A stretch of DNA of 64,000 nt, taken from the NCBI RefSeq assembly GCF_000342045.1, contig NZ_AONQ01000008.1:24112-88111 (forward strand), in the 5' to 3' direction. Source of the DNA: Paramagnetospirillum caucaseum (lineage in GTDB: Bacteria; Pseudomonadota; Alphaproteobacteria; Rhodospirillales; Magnetospirillaceae). The notes under the pieces were generated by a model. The model did not search any database. It worked only from the letters and a program-made list of their open reading frames with translations, and was not told the origin of the DNA. A program made the position numbers and the translations under genes. Positions 45,292 to 54,848 of the stretch are shown one piece after another (within the stretch, counting starts at the first letter, position 1; the number at the start of each line of letters is the position of its first letter).

Positions 45292-45492
45292 TCAGGCCGA
45301 AGGCGCGGACGAGTCCGTATCTTCGGCGGTGATGGCAGGCAGAAGCCGGATCAGATCGGGCAGGAAGAGGGTGACGGTGTCGAAGATGATGCGAGGGGCC
45401 GCGCCATCGTAATTATGGGCCAGCACGTTGCGCATTCCGATGATCCGCCGCCAGACGGGCGTGATCGGGCATATCGACGAAGACGTCGCCAA
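45292..45492 (-). pseudogene. Truncated HepT-type (HEPN, DUF86) toxin
   Basis: The readable frame gives 66 residues whose middle (VWRRIIGMRNVLAHNYDGAAPRIIFDTV, in two pieces; LPDLIRLLPAI) is the C-terminal half of a HepT toxin, including the RNVLAH (RX4H) HEPN ribonuclease motif. HepT is normally about 110-115 residues; the first 45-50 residues, with the N-terminal helices, are missing between mntA and this stretch, and the only available start is a TTG. I read it as a deletion remnant, probably inactive as a toxin, although the catalytic motif survives. Confidence 0.75.
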
Positions 45493-45502
45493 ATTCGCGG
45501 GG

Positions 45503-45796
45503 TCACAATGTCCGGACCTCGGCCAGGATGCTCCTGCCGATGCGGGGCTTCAGCGTCTTCTTGTTGGCTAACTCAACCGGCAGCCCCAGGGCGTCGGACA
45601 GTTCCATCTGGAGTCCGGCATAATCCAGCAGAGTGGTTCCGTCGTCGAACTCCACCAACACGTCCAGGTCACTGTCCTCGCGCTGCTCACCCCGGACATA
45701 GGAGCCGAACACGCCCATTTCCCTGAGGCGGTATCGCTGCCTCAGATCCGGCTGCATGGTCCGAAGTTGGCCGATGATGTCGTCGATGCTCCGCAT
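45503..45796 (-). CDS. MntA-type minimal nucleotidyltransferase antitoxin
   Basis: This 97-residue protein has the nucleotidyltransferase signature MGVFGSYVRGEQREDSDLDVLVEF, with Gly31-Ser32 and Asp43/Asp45. In MntA-HepT systems the antitoxin adds AMP to a Tyr of the HEPN toxin. The gene appears intact. Its partner downstream is truncated, so the protein may now be an orphan. Composition is less GC-rich than the neighbours, which fits acquisition by transfer. Confidence 0.88.
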   Translation of the reverse strand: MRSIDDIIGQLRTMQPDLRQRYRLREMGVFGSYVRGEQREDSDLDVLVEFDDGTTLLDYAGLQMELSDALGLPVELANKKTLKPRIGRSILAEVRTL

Positions 45797-45856
45797 GGCG
45801 CGTCACCTGTTGGTCGGTCGAGCGATTATAGGCCGCGCAAGGGTGCGCCGCCAGCC

Positions 45857-48800
45857 CTACGCCACCTTGTCCCTGAGCAGCTCCGCCTGGGCCAGATCGA
45901 CCGAGACCAGCTGCGAGACGCCGCGCTCGGCCATGGTGACGCCGTAGAGGCGGTCCATGCGGGCCATGGTCATGCGGTGGTGGGTGACGATCAGGAAGCG
46001 GGTGCGGGTCACCCCGGCGATGCCTTCCACCAGCGAGCAGAAGCGGTCGACGTTGGCGTCGTCCAGGGGCGCGTCCACCTCGTCCAGCACGCAGATGGGG
46101 GCCGGGTTGGTCATGAACACCGCGAACAGCAAAGCGAGAGCGGTCAGCGCCTGTTCGCCGCCCGACAGCAGGGAGAGCTGCTGCAACCTTTTCCCCGGCG
46201 GGCTGGCCATGATCTCCAGGCCGGCTTCCAGGGGGTCGGCGGATTCGGTCAGCGCCAGATGGGCGCGGCCGCCGCCGAACAGCTTGACGAACAGGTCGCG
46301 GAAATGGTGGTCCACCTCCTGGAAGCTGGCCAGCAGGCGTTCGCGCCCCTCGCGGTTGAGGTCGCCGATGGCGTGGCGCAGCTTAGCGATGGCGGCCAGC
46401 AGGTCGTCCTTTTCCGCCACCATGCCGCCGATGCGGGCCTCCAGTTCCTCCACCTCCTGCTCGGCGCGCAGGTTGACCGGTCCCATGTTGTCGCGCTCGC
46501 GGCTCAGGCGGTCGAGCTTGCGTTGGAGTTCCTCGGGGTCGGGGCGTTCCTCCTCCACCAGACCGGCCACCTCGCGCAATTGCTCGGGCGTCATGTCCAG
46601 GCGCTCGCCGATGCGCAAAGCCACGGCGCGGCAGGCCTGGTCGGCGGCGGAGACGGCGGCTTCGCGGCGGATGCGTTCCTCGCGGGCGTTGGCCAGCAGC
46701 GCCTCGGCTTCCCGCATGCGGCGGTCGGCCTCGCCGAGACGCTGCTCGGCGGCGATCAGGGTGTCGGCGGCGGCCTTACGCGCCGCTTCCGCCGCTTCCA
46801 GGCGCTCGAACAGCTCGGCCCGGCGCCGGGCGATGGTGTCGGGCAGGCTGGCGAGACGCTCGATCTCCAGCGCGATCTCCTCGCGGCGCTCGGCCAGTTC
46901 TTCCACATGGGCCTTGGCCGCCTCGGCGCGCGAGCGCCACGACCGGGCATCGCCGTCCAGGGAATCCAGGCGGCGGCGGCGCTCGGCGCCCTCGCGCGCC
47001 ACGCCGTCCAGGGCGGAGCGGGCCTCGACCAGGACGGAGCGGCGCTCGGCCAGGGTGGCGCGCAAGCCGTTGACCTTGTCGCGGCCGTCGGCGGATTCAG
47101 GGAAGGCGGCGACGGCGCCCTGTGCCTCGGCCAGTTCGGCCCCGGCCTGGGCGTGGTCGGCGCGGGAATCCTCCCAGGCCTGGGTGGCGGCGGCCATGCG
47201 GGTCTCGAAGGCGGCGAAGCGCTGGGACAGTTTGGCATGGGAGTCGCGGGCCTTGGCGGCCTCGGCCTCGGCTTGGCGGACCGCCTCCTTGGCGCGGCGC
47301 TCGGCCTCGGCGGCCCCGTCCACCTCGCGCGTGGCGGTCTCGACTTTTTCCTCGGCCTCCTCCACCCCGATGGCGGCGTCGTCCAGGGCGGCTTCCAGCT
47401 CGCGCAGCCGGTTGCGTTGGGCGAGGCGCAAGGCCATGGGTGAGGGGGCGCCCGAGCGGGCCACATAGCCGTCCCAGCGCCACAGATCGCCCTCGGGGGT
47501 GACGAGGCGCTGGCCCACGGCCAGAAGCGGGCGTAGCGCTTCGCCGCTGGCCATGTTCTTGACCACCCCGACCTGGGCGAGGCGCCGCGCCAACTGGGCG
47601 GGGGCGGCCACGACGCGGGACAGGGGCTCGGCGCCCTCGGGCAGCGCGGGGGGATGGTCGAGCGGCCCCAGGTCTTCCCAGTGCAGCGGCGCGGTGGCGT
47701 CGAGGGGGGCGGAGAGGTCCTCGCCCAAAGCGGCGGCCAAGGCGGGCTCGAAGCCGGCCCGCGCCGAGACGTCGTCGAGCACGGGGCGGTGGTCGCCGGC
47801 CTTGCCCTGGGCCAGCACCTGGCGCAAGCCGTCGGCCTCGGCCTGCAGGCGGGATTTGGCGGCGCTGGCGGCCTGGAAGGCATCGCGGGCCGATTCGCGC
47901 GCCGCCAGGGCCTCGATGCGGCGGCGGTCGGCGGTTTCGGCCTGTTCGCGGGATTCCTCCAGGAATTCCAGGGTCTCCTCCAGCTCCATTTCCAGGGCGG
48001 TGAGGTCGGAGCGGTCGATGCTCTCGCCCTCGATCTCGGCTTTCTGGCGTTCGGCCACGCCCAGGCGCTCGGCCAAACGGGCGAGGCGGGTCTCGCTTTC
48101 CGACAGGCGGCGCAGCGCGCTGGCGCGCTCGGCGTCGGCGGCGGCCACCTCCTCCATCAGGACGGAGAGTTCCTGTTCGACCGTCACCACCGCCTCGGCG
48201 GCGAGGTCCACCGCCTCCTCGGCGCGCAGCCTGGCCTCGGCCTCGCCCTCGCCGGCCTCGGCCAGCAAGGCGCGTTCCTCCTCCAGCCGGGCTAAAGCTC
48301 CCGAGGCATCGGCGGCGCGGGCGTGTTCGCGCTGGAGGTCGGCGCCGGCCTGTTCCAGGCGACGCTCCAGGTCGCGGCGCAACTCGGCCAGGCGGCCTTC
48401 CTCGGCCTCCAACTGCTCGCGCTCGGCCATTACCTTCTGCAGGGCGCTCGCGGCCTCGGAATCGGCCCGGCGCAGATCGGGCAGGCCGGCGGCGGTCTCC
48501 GCCTGGATTACCGAGGCGCTTGCGGCGTGGCCCGTGGCCTCCTCCACCCTCATCTCAGCCTCGCGGAAGGCGCCGCGCGCCGCATCGACGGTGACCAGCG
48601 CCTCCAGCCAGCCGAGATACAGCACCTGGGCCTCGATGCGGCGGATCTGCTCGGACAGGGTACGGTAGCGGTTGGCCTGGCGCGCCTGCTTCTGCAGCGA
48701 CTTCAACTGCTCGTCCAGGGTGTTGAGCACGTCGTCCAGGCGCGACAGGTTGAGTTCGGCGTTTTTCAGGCGCAGCTCGGCCTCGTGGCGACGGGAATAA

Positions 48801-49318
48801 AGGCCGGAAATGCCCGCCGCCTCCTCCAGCAGCGAGCGGCGGTCGGCGGGCTTGGCGTTGATCAGGGCGCCGACCCGGCCCTGGCTGACCAGCCCGCTTG
48901 AGCGCGCCCCGGTCGCCGCGTCGGCGAACAGCAATTGCACGTCGCGGGCGCGGGTGTCGATGCCGTTGATGCGGTAGTTGGAGCCGTTGCCCCGCTCGAT
49001 ACGGCGCATGACCTCGATCTCGTCGCGGTCGAACTGGGGCGGCGCGGTGCGCGCGGTGTTGTCGAGGCCCAGCATCACCTCGGCCACGTTGCGGGCCGGG
49101 CGGCCCGAGGTGCCGCCGAAGATGACGTCGTCCATCTCGCCGCCGCGCATCTGCCGGGCCGAGGTTTCCCCCATGACCCAGCGCAGCGCCTCGATCAGGT
49201 TGGACTTGCCGCAGCCGTTGGGGCCGACCACGCCGGTCATGCCGGGCTCGATCAGAAGCTCCGCCGGATCGACGAAGGATTTGAAGCCCGACAGACGCAG
49301 CTTGGTGAACTGGATCAC
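45857..49318 (-). CDS. smc: Chromosome segregation protein SMC
   Basis: SMC forms the condensin core that compacts and separates chromosomes. The protein (about 1153 residues) has the N-terminal Walker A VVGPNGCGKSN, a long coiled coil, a hinge near residues 500-640 (VLDDVSARAGFEPALAAALGEDL), a second coil and the C-terminal LLSGGEQALTALALLFAVF signature with Walker B CVLDEVDAPLDDANVDRF. The start is probably the GTG at 49318, nine bases after AAGGGG; a TTG two codons earlier is too close to it. The mutY / dciA-dsbA-smc order is characteristic of alphaproteobacteria. Confidence 0.96.
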   Translation of the reverse strand: MIQFTKLRLSGFKSFVDPAELLIEPGMTGVVGPNGCGKSNLIEALRWVMGETSARQMRGGEMDDVIFGGTSGRPARNVAEVMLGLDNTARTAPPQFDRDEIEVMRRIERGNGSNYRINGIDTRARDVQLLFADAATGARSSGLVSQGRVGALINAKPADRRSLLEEAAGISGLYSRRHEAELRLKNAELNLSRLDDVLNTLDEQLKSLQKQARQANRYRTLSEQIRRIEAQVLYLGWLEALVTVDAARGAFREAEMRVEEATGHAASASVIQAETAAGLPDLRRADSEAASALQKVMAEREQLEAEEGRLAELRRDLERRLEQAGADLQREHARAADASGALARLEEERALLAEAGEGEAEARLRAEEAVDLAAEAVVTVEQELSVLMEEVAAADAERASALRRLSESETRLARLAERLGVAERQKAEIEGESIDRSDLTALEMELEETLEFLEESREQAETADRRRIEALAARESARDAFQAASAAKSRLQAEADGLRQVLAQGKAGDHRPVLDDVSARAGFEPALAAALGEDLSAPLDATAPLHWEDLGPLDHPPALPEGAEPLSRVVAAPAQLARRLAQVGVVKNMASGEALRPLLAVGQRLVTPEGDLWRWDGYVARSGAPSPMALRLAQRNRLRELEAALDDAAIGVEEAEEKVETATREVDGAAEAERRAKEAVRQAEAEAAKARDSHAKLSQRFAAFETRMAAATQAWEDSRADHAQAGAELAEAQGAVAAFPESADGRDKVNGLRATLAERRSVLVEARSALDGVAREGAERRRRLDSLDGDARSWRSRAEAAKAHVEELAERREEIALEIERLASLPDTIARRRAELFERLEAAEAARKAAADTLIAAEQRLGEADRRMREAEALLANAREERIRREAAVSAADQACRAVALRIGERLDMTPEQLREVAGLVEEERPDPEELQRKLDRLSRERDNMGPVNLRAEQEVEELEARIGGMVAEKDDLLAAIAKLRHAIGDLNREGRERLLASFQEVDHHFRDLFVKLFGGGRAHLALTESADPLEAGLEIMASPPGKRLQQLSLLSGGEQALTALALLFAVFMTNPAPICVLDEVDAPLDDANVDRFCSLVEGIAGVTRTRFLIVTHHRMTMARMDRLYGVTMAERGVSQLVSVDLAQAELLRDKVA

Positions 49319-49480
49319 CGGCAAAATCCCCTTGGGCCGACAGCATCACATGCGGCGTTTTGGTATGTGCCCCTCAGGCGCCGGGCGGAGCGCCCCCGGC
49401 GCTCCTTGGCTTTCGCGGCATAAGCCCGTGCGGCGCCTTGCGCCTAGCCATGACGGGCCATGCCCGCCATGGCATGGTTG

Positions 49481-50083
49481 CTACTTGGACGCGGCCTTCA
49501 GCGCCTTGTCCAACTGGTCGTAGGGGATGGCGCCGGGCATGACCTTGCCGGCGACGATCAGGGTGGGGGTGCTTTCCACGCCCAGCTTCTCGTGGCCTTC
49601 CTTGGCGCGCTCGTTGATGGCGTTGGCCAGGTCCTGGCGCTTCAGGCAATCATCCACCTTGTCCTCGCCCAGGCCGGCCAGCTTGGCCAGCTTCTTCAGC
49701 TCGACCAGCGGGTTGGCCGAGTTCATCCACTTCTCCTGCTGCTCCATGATCAGGGCCAGCAGGCCGAAATAGCGCTCGGGCCCGGCGCAATGGGCGATCA
49801 TCGAGGCGCCCACCGACAATCCGCGCGGACCGGTGGGGAAGTCGCGGAAGATCAGCTTGGCCTTGCCGGTGTCGACCCACTCGCTCTTGAACTTGGGCAG
49901 CGTGGTCTTGTGGAAGGTGGCGCAGTGCGGGCAGGTGGTCGAGGCGTACTCGATCACCGTGATGGGGGCGTCGGGCCGGCCCAGGACCTGGTCGATGGGA
50001 TAGCTGAGGTCGGCGGCGGCGGCGGTCTGGGCCACCAGGAACAGCGCCGCGACGGCGCCGAGCAGACGAATGAACGGCTTCAC
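49481..50083 (-). CDS. DsbA-family thiol:disulfide oxidoreductase
   Basis: This 200-residue exported protein has a signal peptide (residues 1-23, AQTAAAA) and a thioredoxin fold with the CPHC active site (Cys51, Cys54), plus the cis-Pro loop ESTPTLIVAGK. It most resembles the Com1/DsbA-like proteins of alphaproteobacteria, which introduce or isomerise disulfides in the periplasm. It lies between dciA (with a small gene in between) and smc. A GC hairpin at 49448-49472 follows the stop; the rest of the 156-bp spacer before smc shows no gene. Confidence 0.92.
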   Translation of the reverse strand: MKPFIRLLGAVAALFLVAQTAAAADLSYPIDQVLGRPDAPITVIEYASTTCPHCATFHKTTLPKFKSEWVDTGKAKLIFRDFPTGPRGLSVGASMIAHCAGPERYFGLLALIMEQQEKWMNSANPLVELKKLAKLAGLGEDKVDDCLKRQDLANAINERAKEGHEKLGVESTPTLIVAGKVMPGAIPYDQLDKALKAASK

Positions 50084-50159
50084 CTTGAGGTCCCTCCGGG
50101 AAACGGAAATCCGGGCGGGATATTAGGGGGTCAACCGGCTCCGCACAAGGCGTAGGGAC

Positions 50160-50345
50160 TCAATATCCGCCGGGGGCGGCGGCCGGCGCCGGCGGCAGGG
50201 GAGCGACCTCGGGTGCATTCTCGGGGACATGGCCCCACAGGAACAGGACGGCCATCAGCACCGCGACCACGGCGATGGTCAGCACGAAATAGCGGACCAG
50301 ACCGTAGTCACGGGTCATCTCGGCAAGGTCCTGAAACGCGTTCAT
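50160..50345 (-). CDS. Small single-pass membrane protein, unknown
   Basis: This 61-residue protein has a polar N-terminus (MNAFQDLAEMTRDYG), one membrane helix (FVLTIAVVAVLMAVLFLW) and a Pro/Ala-rich tail ending GGY. AGGGTGG precedes the ATG. It sits between dciA and dsbA on the same strand. I do not recognise a family. Confidence 0.6.
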   Translation of the reverse strand: MNAFQDLAEMTRDYGLVRYFVLTIAVVAVLMAVLFLWGHVPENAPEVAPLPPAPAAAPGGY

Positions 50346-50407
50346 CCGGCCACCCTTCGCGGGATTGGGCTTCCGCCCACAGTATATGGGAAGCCCTTAG
50401 GATTTGG

Positions 50408-50920
50408 TTAGGGCCGACTTTCGGCCAGCCGGCGGCCCAGGCGTTCCAGCACCGCCCGCAATTCCGGGTCCTCGACCTGGGCCAGCCGGCCGGCGGCCGG
50501 CGGCTTGGCCGTCGGGGCCGGGGCCGGGGCGGGCTTCGCCGTGGCGGCCTCGGGCAGGGGGCCCTGGCGCAGCCTCAGGCGGGCCACCGCCTTCCAGCCG
50601 AAATAGCCGTTGATGCGCTCGACGATCAGCGGTTCCAGGTGCTGCATCTCCAGGGCGAAGGCCCCGGAATCCACCTTGACCACCAGGGTGCCCTCGCTGC
50701 GCTCCTTGGGCGGGAACTTGATGCTGAGCGGCAGGGTATGGCTGGCCACCGCCGAGCCGACGATGGCCGGCCAGTCGACCACCAGGGCGCCACCGGCGAA
50801 GCCGTGCTTGCCGAACACCGGCCGCGTCACCCGCTCGCAGGGCACGGCGATGGACACCAGCCCGTAGGTGCGGCGCTCGTCGGACGGCTTGGTCGGGGGT
50901 TTGGTCTTGCTGTCGGCCAT
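50408..50920 (-). CDS. dciA: DciA-type protein (DUF721), probable DnaB helicase loader
   Basis: This protein (170 residues from the ATG at 50920) has the DUF721 region (residues about 30-115: DWPAIVGSAVASHTLPLSIKF, GTLVVKVDSGAFALEMQHLEPLIVERINGYFG) followed by a Pro/Ala-rich linker and a charged end. DciA is the ancestral loader of the replicative helicase in bacteria lacking DnaC. The divergent mutY starts 47 bp away. Confidence 0.87.
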   Translation of the reverse strand: MADSKTKPPTKPSDERRTYGLVSIAVPCERVTRPVFGKHGFAGGALVVDWPAIVGSAVASHTLPLSIKFPPKERSEGTLVVKVDSGAFALEMQHLEPLIVERINGYFGWKAVARLRLRQGPLPEAATAKPAPAPAPTAKPPAAGRLAQVEDPELRAVLERLGRRLAESRP

Positions 50921-50966
50921 GGACCTGAGCATACCCCAGGGCCGGGATTTGCACTATGGTCGGGGC

Positions 50967-52022
50967 ATGCGCCCCGACGAACTCTCCTCCGCCCTGCTCG
51001 CCTGGTACGACCGCGACCGCCGCATCCTGCCATGGCGCTATGCTCCCGGCCTGACGGCGGACCCGTACCATGTCTGGCTGTCCGAGGTGATGTTGCAGCA
51101 GACCACGGTGGCGGCGGTGATTCCCTATTTCCTGGCCTTCACCCATCGCTGGCCGCGGGTCGAGGACCTGGCCGCCGCGCCGGTCGACGACGTGATGGCC
51201 GCCTGGGCCGGGCTGGGCTACTACGCAAGGGCGCGCAACCTGCATGCCTGCGCCAGGCTGGTGGCCGAATGGCGCGGCGGGCGCTTCCCCGACGACGAGG
51301 CCGGCTTGCGGCAGCTGCCGGGTATCGGCGAGTACACCGCCGCCGCCATCGCCGCCATCGCCTTCGGCCGCCGGGCGGTGGTGGTGGACGGCAATGTGGA
51401 GCGGGTGATGGCGCGGATGTTCGCCGTCCTCGAACCGCTGCCCGCCGCCAAGCCCCGGCTCAAGGACCTGGCCGCCTCCCTCACGCCCGGCAGCCGGGCC
51501 GGCGATTACGCCCAGGCGGTGATGGATCTGGGCGCCACCCTCTGCACGCCCAGGAGCCCGGCCTGCGGCCTGTGCCCCTGGCGGCCCGCCTGCCGCGCTC
51601 AAGGGTTGGGCATCGCCGAGACCCTGCCGGCCAAGGTGGCCAAGGCCGAGCGCCCCACCCGGCGGGGCGTCGCCTTCTGGCTGATGGCCCCCGACGGTTC
51701 GGTGCTGCTGCGCCGCCGCCCGCCCAAGGGGCTGCTGGGCGGCATGATGGAATTCCCCTCCACCGAGTGGCGCGAGGCGGCGTGGAGTCTGGACGAGGCG
51801 GCCCCCGTTTCGCCGCTGGCGCCGAAATCCTGGAAGCTGCTGCCCGGACTGGTCACCCACACCTTCACCCATTTCCATCTGGAACTGGCGGTGGCGGCGG
51901 GGCGCACCCCTGCCCAGGCGGCGGTTCGTGGTGTATGGTGCCCCCTGGACCGGTTGGAGAACCAGGCGTTGCCCACCCTGATGCGCAAGGTGGCGCGCCA
52001 TGCCCTGGCCAAGGCCTATTGA
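50967..52022 (+). CDS. mutY: Adenine DNA glycosylase
   Basis: MutY removes adenine mispaired with 8-oxoguanine. The 351-residue protein has WLSEVMLQQTTVAAVIPYF, the HhH motif LPGIGEYTAAAIAAIAFG, the catalytic VVDGNVERVMAR, the [4Fe-4S] cysteines CTPRSPACGLCPWRPAC, and a C-terminal MutT-like domain that recognises 8-oxoG. The ATG at 50967 gives MRPDELSSALLAWYD, the usual start. The MutT-GNAT fusion at the other end of the window belongs to the same oxidative-damage theme. Confidence 0.95.
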   Translation: MRPDELSSALLAWYDRDRRILPWRYAPGLTADPYHVWLSEVMLQQTTVAAVIPYFLAFTHRWPRVEDLAAAPVDDVMAAWAGLGYYARARNLHACARLVAEWRGGRFPDDEAGLRQLPGIGEYTAAAIAAIAFGRRAVVVDGNVERVMARMFAVLEPLPAAKPRLKDLAASLTPGSRAGDYAQAVMDLGATLCTPRSPACGLCPWRPACRAQGLGIAETLPAKVAKAERPTRRGVAFWLMAPDGSVLLRRRPPKGLLGGMMEFPSTEWREAAWSLDEAAPVSPLAPKSWKLLPGLVTHTFTHFHLELAVAAGRTPAQAAVRGVWCPLDRLENQALPTLMRKVARHALAKAY

Positions 52023-52038
52023 CGCGGATGGAGATGTG

Positions 52039-52662
52039 ATGCGAAAGCTTATGCTGCTCGTCGGGTTGTCCGTGGCCCTGGCCGTCCCGGCGGCGCAGGC
52101 CCAGATGCGCCAGCAGGGCCGCCCGGCCCCGGCGGCCCAGGCTCCCGGCGCCGAACTGACCGAGCGGCTGTTGCTGATGCCGCCGGCCGGCTGGCAGGAG
52201 GGCGGCACCACCCGGGCCCGCAACGCCATCACCACCCATCTGTTTCCCCCCGGCCAGACGTCCGAGAAGTGGAGCGAGATGCTGTCCATCCAGGTGATGG
52301 GCGATTCGGCCGCCGACGCGCGCGAGCATATCCAGCGGATCATCGAGGCCAGCCGCACCAGTTGCGAGGCCTCGGGCCCCAGCCCGGTGACGGAGGGGAC
52401 GGTCAACGGCTATCCCGTCTCGACCCTCACCGTGACCTGCACCAAGGGCCGCCAGAGCGGCCTGGGCGGTCTGGTGGCGGTCAAGGCCATCCGGGGGGCC
52501 CAGGCGCTCTACGTCATCCAGCGCATCTGGCGCGGCCAGCCCTTCGAGCGCAACTCCACCGCGCCGATTCCGCCCGAGATGCTGAAGGAGTGGGGGGAAT
52601 TCCTGCGCGGCGTCGCCGTCTGCGACACGGCCGATCCGGCGAAGCATCCCTGCCCGAAGTGA
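52039..52662 (+). CDS. Secreted protein of unknown function
   Basis: This 207-residue protein has a signal peptide (MRKLMLLVGLSVALAVPAAQA) and a mature part rich in Pro/Ala at the start, then a globular region with four Cys (SRTSCEAS, VTCTKG, VAVCDTAD, HPCPK). No family is recognised. It begins 16 bp after mutY and may be co-transcribed. The paired Cys suggest disulfides in the periplasm. Confidence 0.7.
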   Translation: MRKLMLLVGLSVALAVPAAQAQMRQQGRPAPAAQAPGAELTERLLLMPPAGWQEGGTTRARNAITTHLFPPGQTSEKWSEMLSIQVMGDSAADAREHIQRIIEASRTSCEASGPSPVTEGTVNGYPVSTLTVTCTKGRQSGLGGLVAVKAIRGAQALYVIQRIWRGQPFERNSTAPIPPEMLKEWGEFLRGVAVCDTADPAKHPCPK

Positions 52663-52669
52663 TGGAAGT

Positions 52670-52712
52670 CCCCCCTCCCGGCCTCCCTCGGCTTGCCGGA
52701 GGAGGGGTGGGG
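52670..52712. repeat. Imperfect GC-rich inverted repeat between convergent genes
   Basis: A long imperfect hairpin (CCTCC with GGAGG flanked by C-runs and G-runs) fills the 67-bp spacer between two convergent secreted-protein genes. It may be a terminator or a copy of a dispersed intergenic palindrome; the copy number cannot be judged from this window. Confidence 0.4.
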
Positions 52713-52729
52713 AAGGGGGCATCGGGATC

Positions 52730-53043
52730 TTATTTGCAGACGGTGATGCCCGGCCCGGCTTCGGCGCAGATCATCTTGCGGTTGCCGAAGCGGGCGACCG
52801 ACAGGCCGTCCAGCTTCTGGATGATCAGCTTCTGCTCGCCGATCAGGCCGATCATGTTGCCCTGGGAATCCCGGGCGACGGTCATGGGCCGCCCGGCCAG
52901 CCTGGAATAGGCCACGCCCTCGCCGCCCTTGAGGATCACGGTCTCGCCGGCATCGGTGCACGACAGGGTCTCGCCCTGGGTGATGCAGACGCCGGCCTGG
53001 GCCGGGGCCGCCGTCAGCAGGACGAGGGCGGCCAAACGCTTCA

Positions 53044-53044
<1 letters not shown>
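52730..53044 (-). CDS. Small secreted Cys protein coupled to ccrM
   Basis: This 104-residue protein has a signal peptide (MKRLAALVLLTAAPAQA) and a mature part with four Cys (VCITQGETLSC; KMICAEAGPGITVCK). Its ATG overlaps the ccrM stop codon by one base (TGATG), so it is likely translated from the ccrM message. No family recognised. Expression would then follow the cell cycle if ccrM does. Confidence 0.7.
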
Positions 53045-54204
<1,160 letters not shown>

Positions 54205-54222
54205 ATTGCCACAGGTAGTGGG

Positions 54223-54231
54223 TTATCCACA
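54223..54231 (+). promoter_or_regulatory. Perfect DnaA box
   Basis: TTATCCACA, an exact match to the DnaA-box consensus (TTATNCACA), lies between the rnhB stop and the GANTC cluster. DnaA may link ccrM transcription to replication initiation. Confidence 0.6.
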
Positions 54232-54233
54232 GG

Positions 54234-54848
54234 TTAGACCGGTATATGTTGGGCCACGGGGGCGAAGGAGCGGCGGTGATGGGGGGTCGGCCCCAGCCTT
54301 TTCAGCGCCGCCAGATGCTCGGCGGTGCCGTATCCGGCGTTCCTCTCCCAGCCGAAATCCGGGTGGGCGCGGGCCAGTTCGGCCATCAGGGCGTCGCGCC
54401 GCACCTTGGCCACCACCGAGGCGGCGGCGATGGACAGCGAGAGGCCGTCACCGCCCACCACGCAGCGGATGGGACAGGACAGCTTCGGCGGGCGGTTGCC
54501 GTCCACCAGGGCGCAGGCGCAGTCCCGGCCCAGGGAATCGTAGGCGCGGCGCATGGCGAGAAAGGTGGCCTGCAGGATGTTGAGGCGGTCGATCTCCTCC
54601 ACCGACGCCTCGCCGAAACCGATGGTCGCGGTGGCGGGCACCAGTTCGGCCAGTTCCTCGCGCAGGCGCTTGGACAGCTTCTTGGAATCGTCCAGGCGCT
54701 CCAGCAGGGCCTTGGGCAGGCAAGCGGGGTCGAGGATCACCGCGGCGGCCACCACCGGCCCGGCCAGGGGGCCGCGGCCCACCTCGTCGATGCCGCAGAC
54801 GATGCCGCCGATCTCAGATTCCAGAGCCAGGTCCGGCATTGCTGTCAT
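54234..54848 (-). CDS. rnhB: Ribonuclease HII
   Basis: RNase HII cleaves RNA in RNA-DNA hybrids and at single ribonucleotides. The 204-residue protein has [22 protein letters not shown] with the metal-binding Asp-Glu, [19 protein letters not shown] and [15 protein letters not shown]. The start overlaps the upstream antiporter gene by 35 bases; a second Met at residue 4 is possible. rnhB followed by ccrM is a common alphaproteobacterial order. Confidence 0.95.
   Translation of the reverse strand: MTAMPDLALESEIGGIVCGIDEVGRGPLAGPVVAAAVILDPACLPKALLERLDDSKKLSKRLREELAELVPATATIGFGEASVEEIDRLNILQATFLAMRRAYDSLGRDCACALVDGNRPPKLSCPIRCVVGGDGLSLSIAAASVVAKVRRDALMAELARAHPDFGWERNAGYGTAEHLAALKRLGPTPHHRRSFAPVAQHIPV

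Noticed and set aside
47654..48295. Open frames on the plus strand across smc
   Set aside because: Antisense shadows of the SMC coiled coil; no start signals or recognisable domains.
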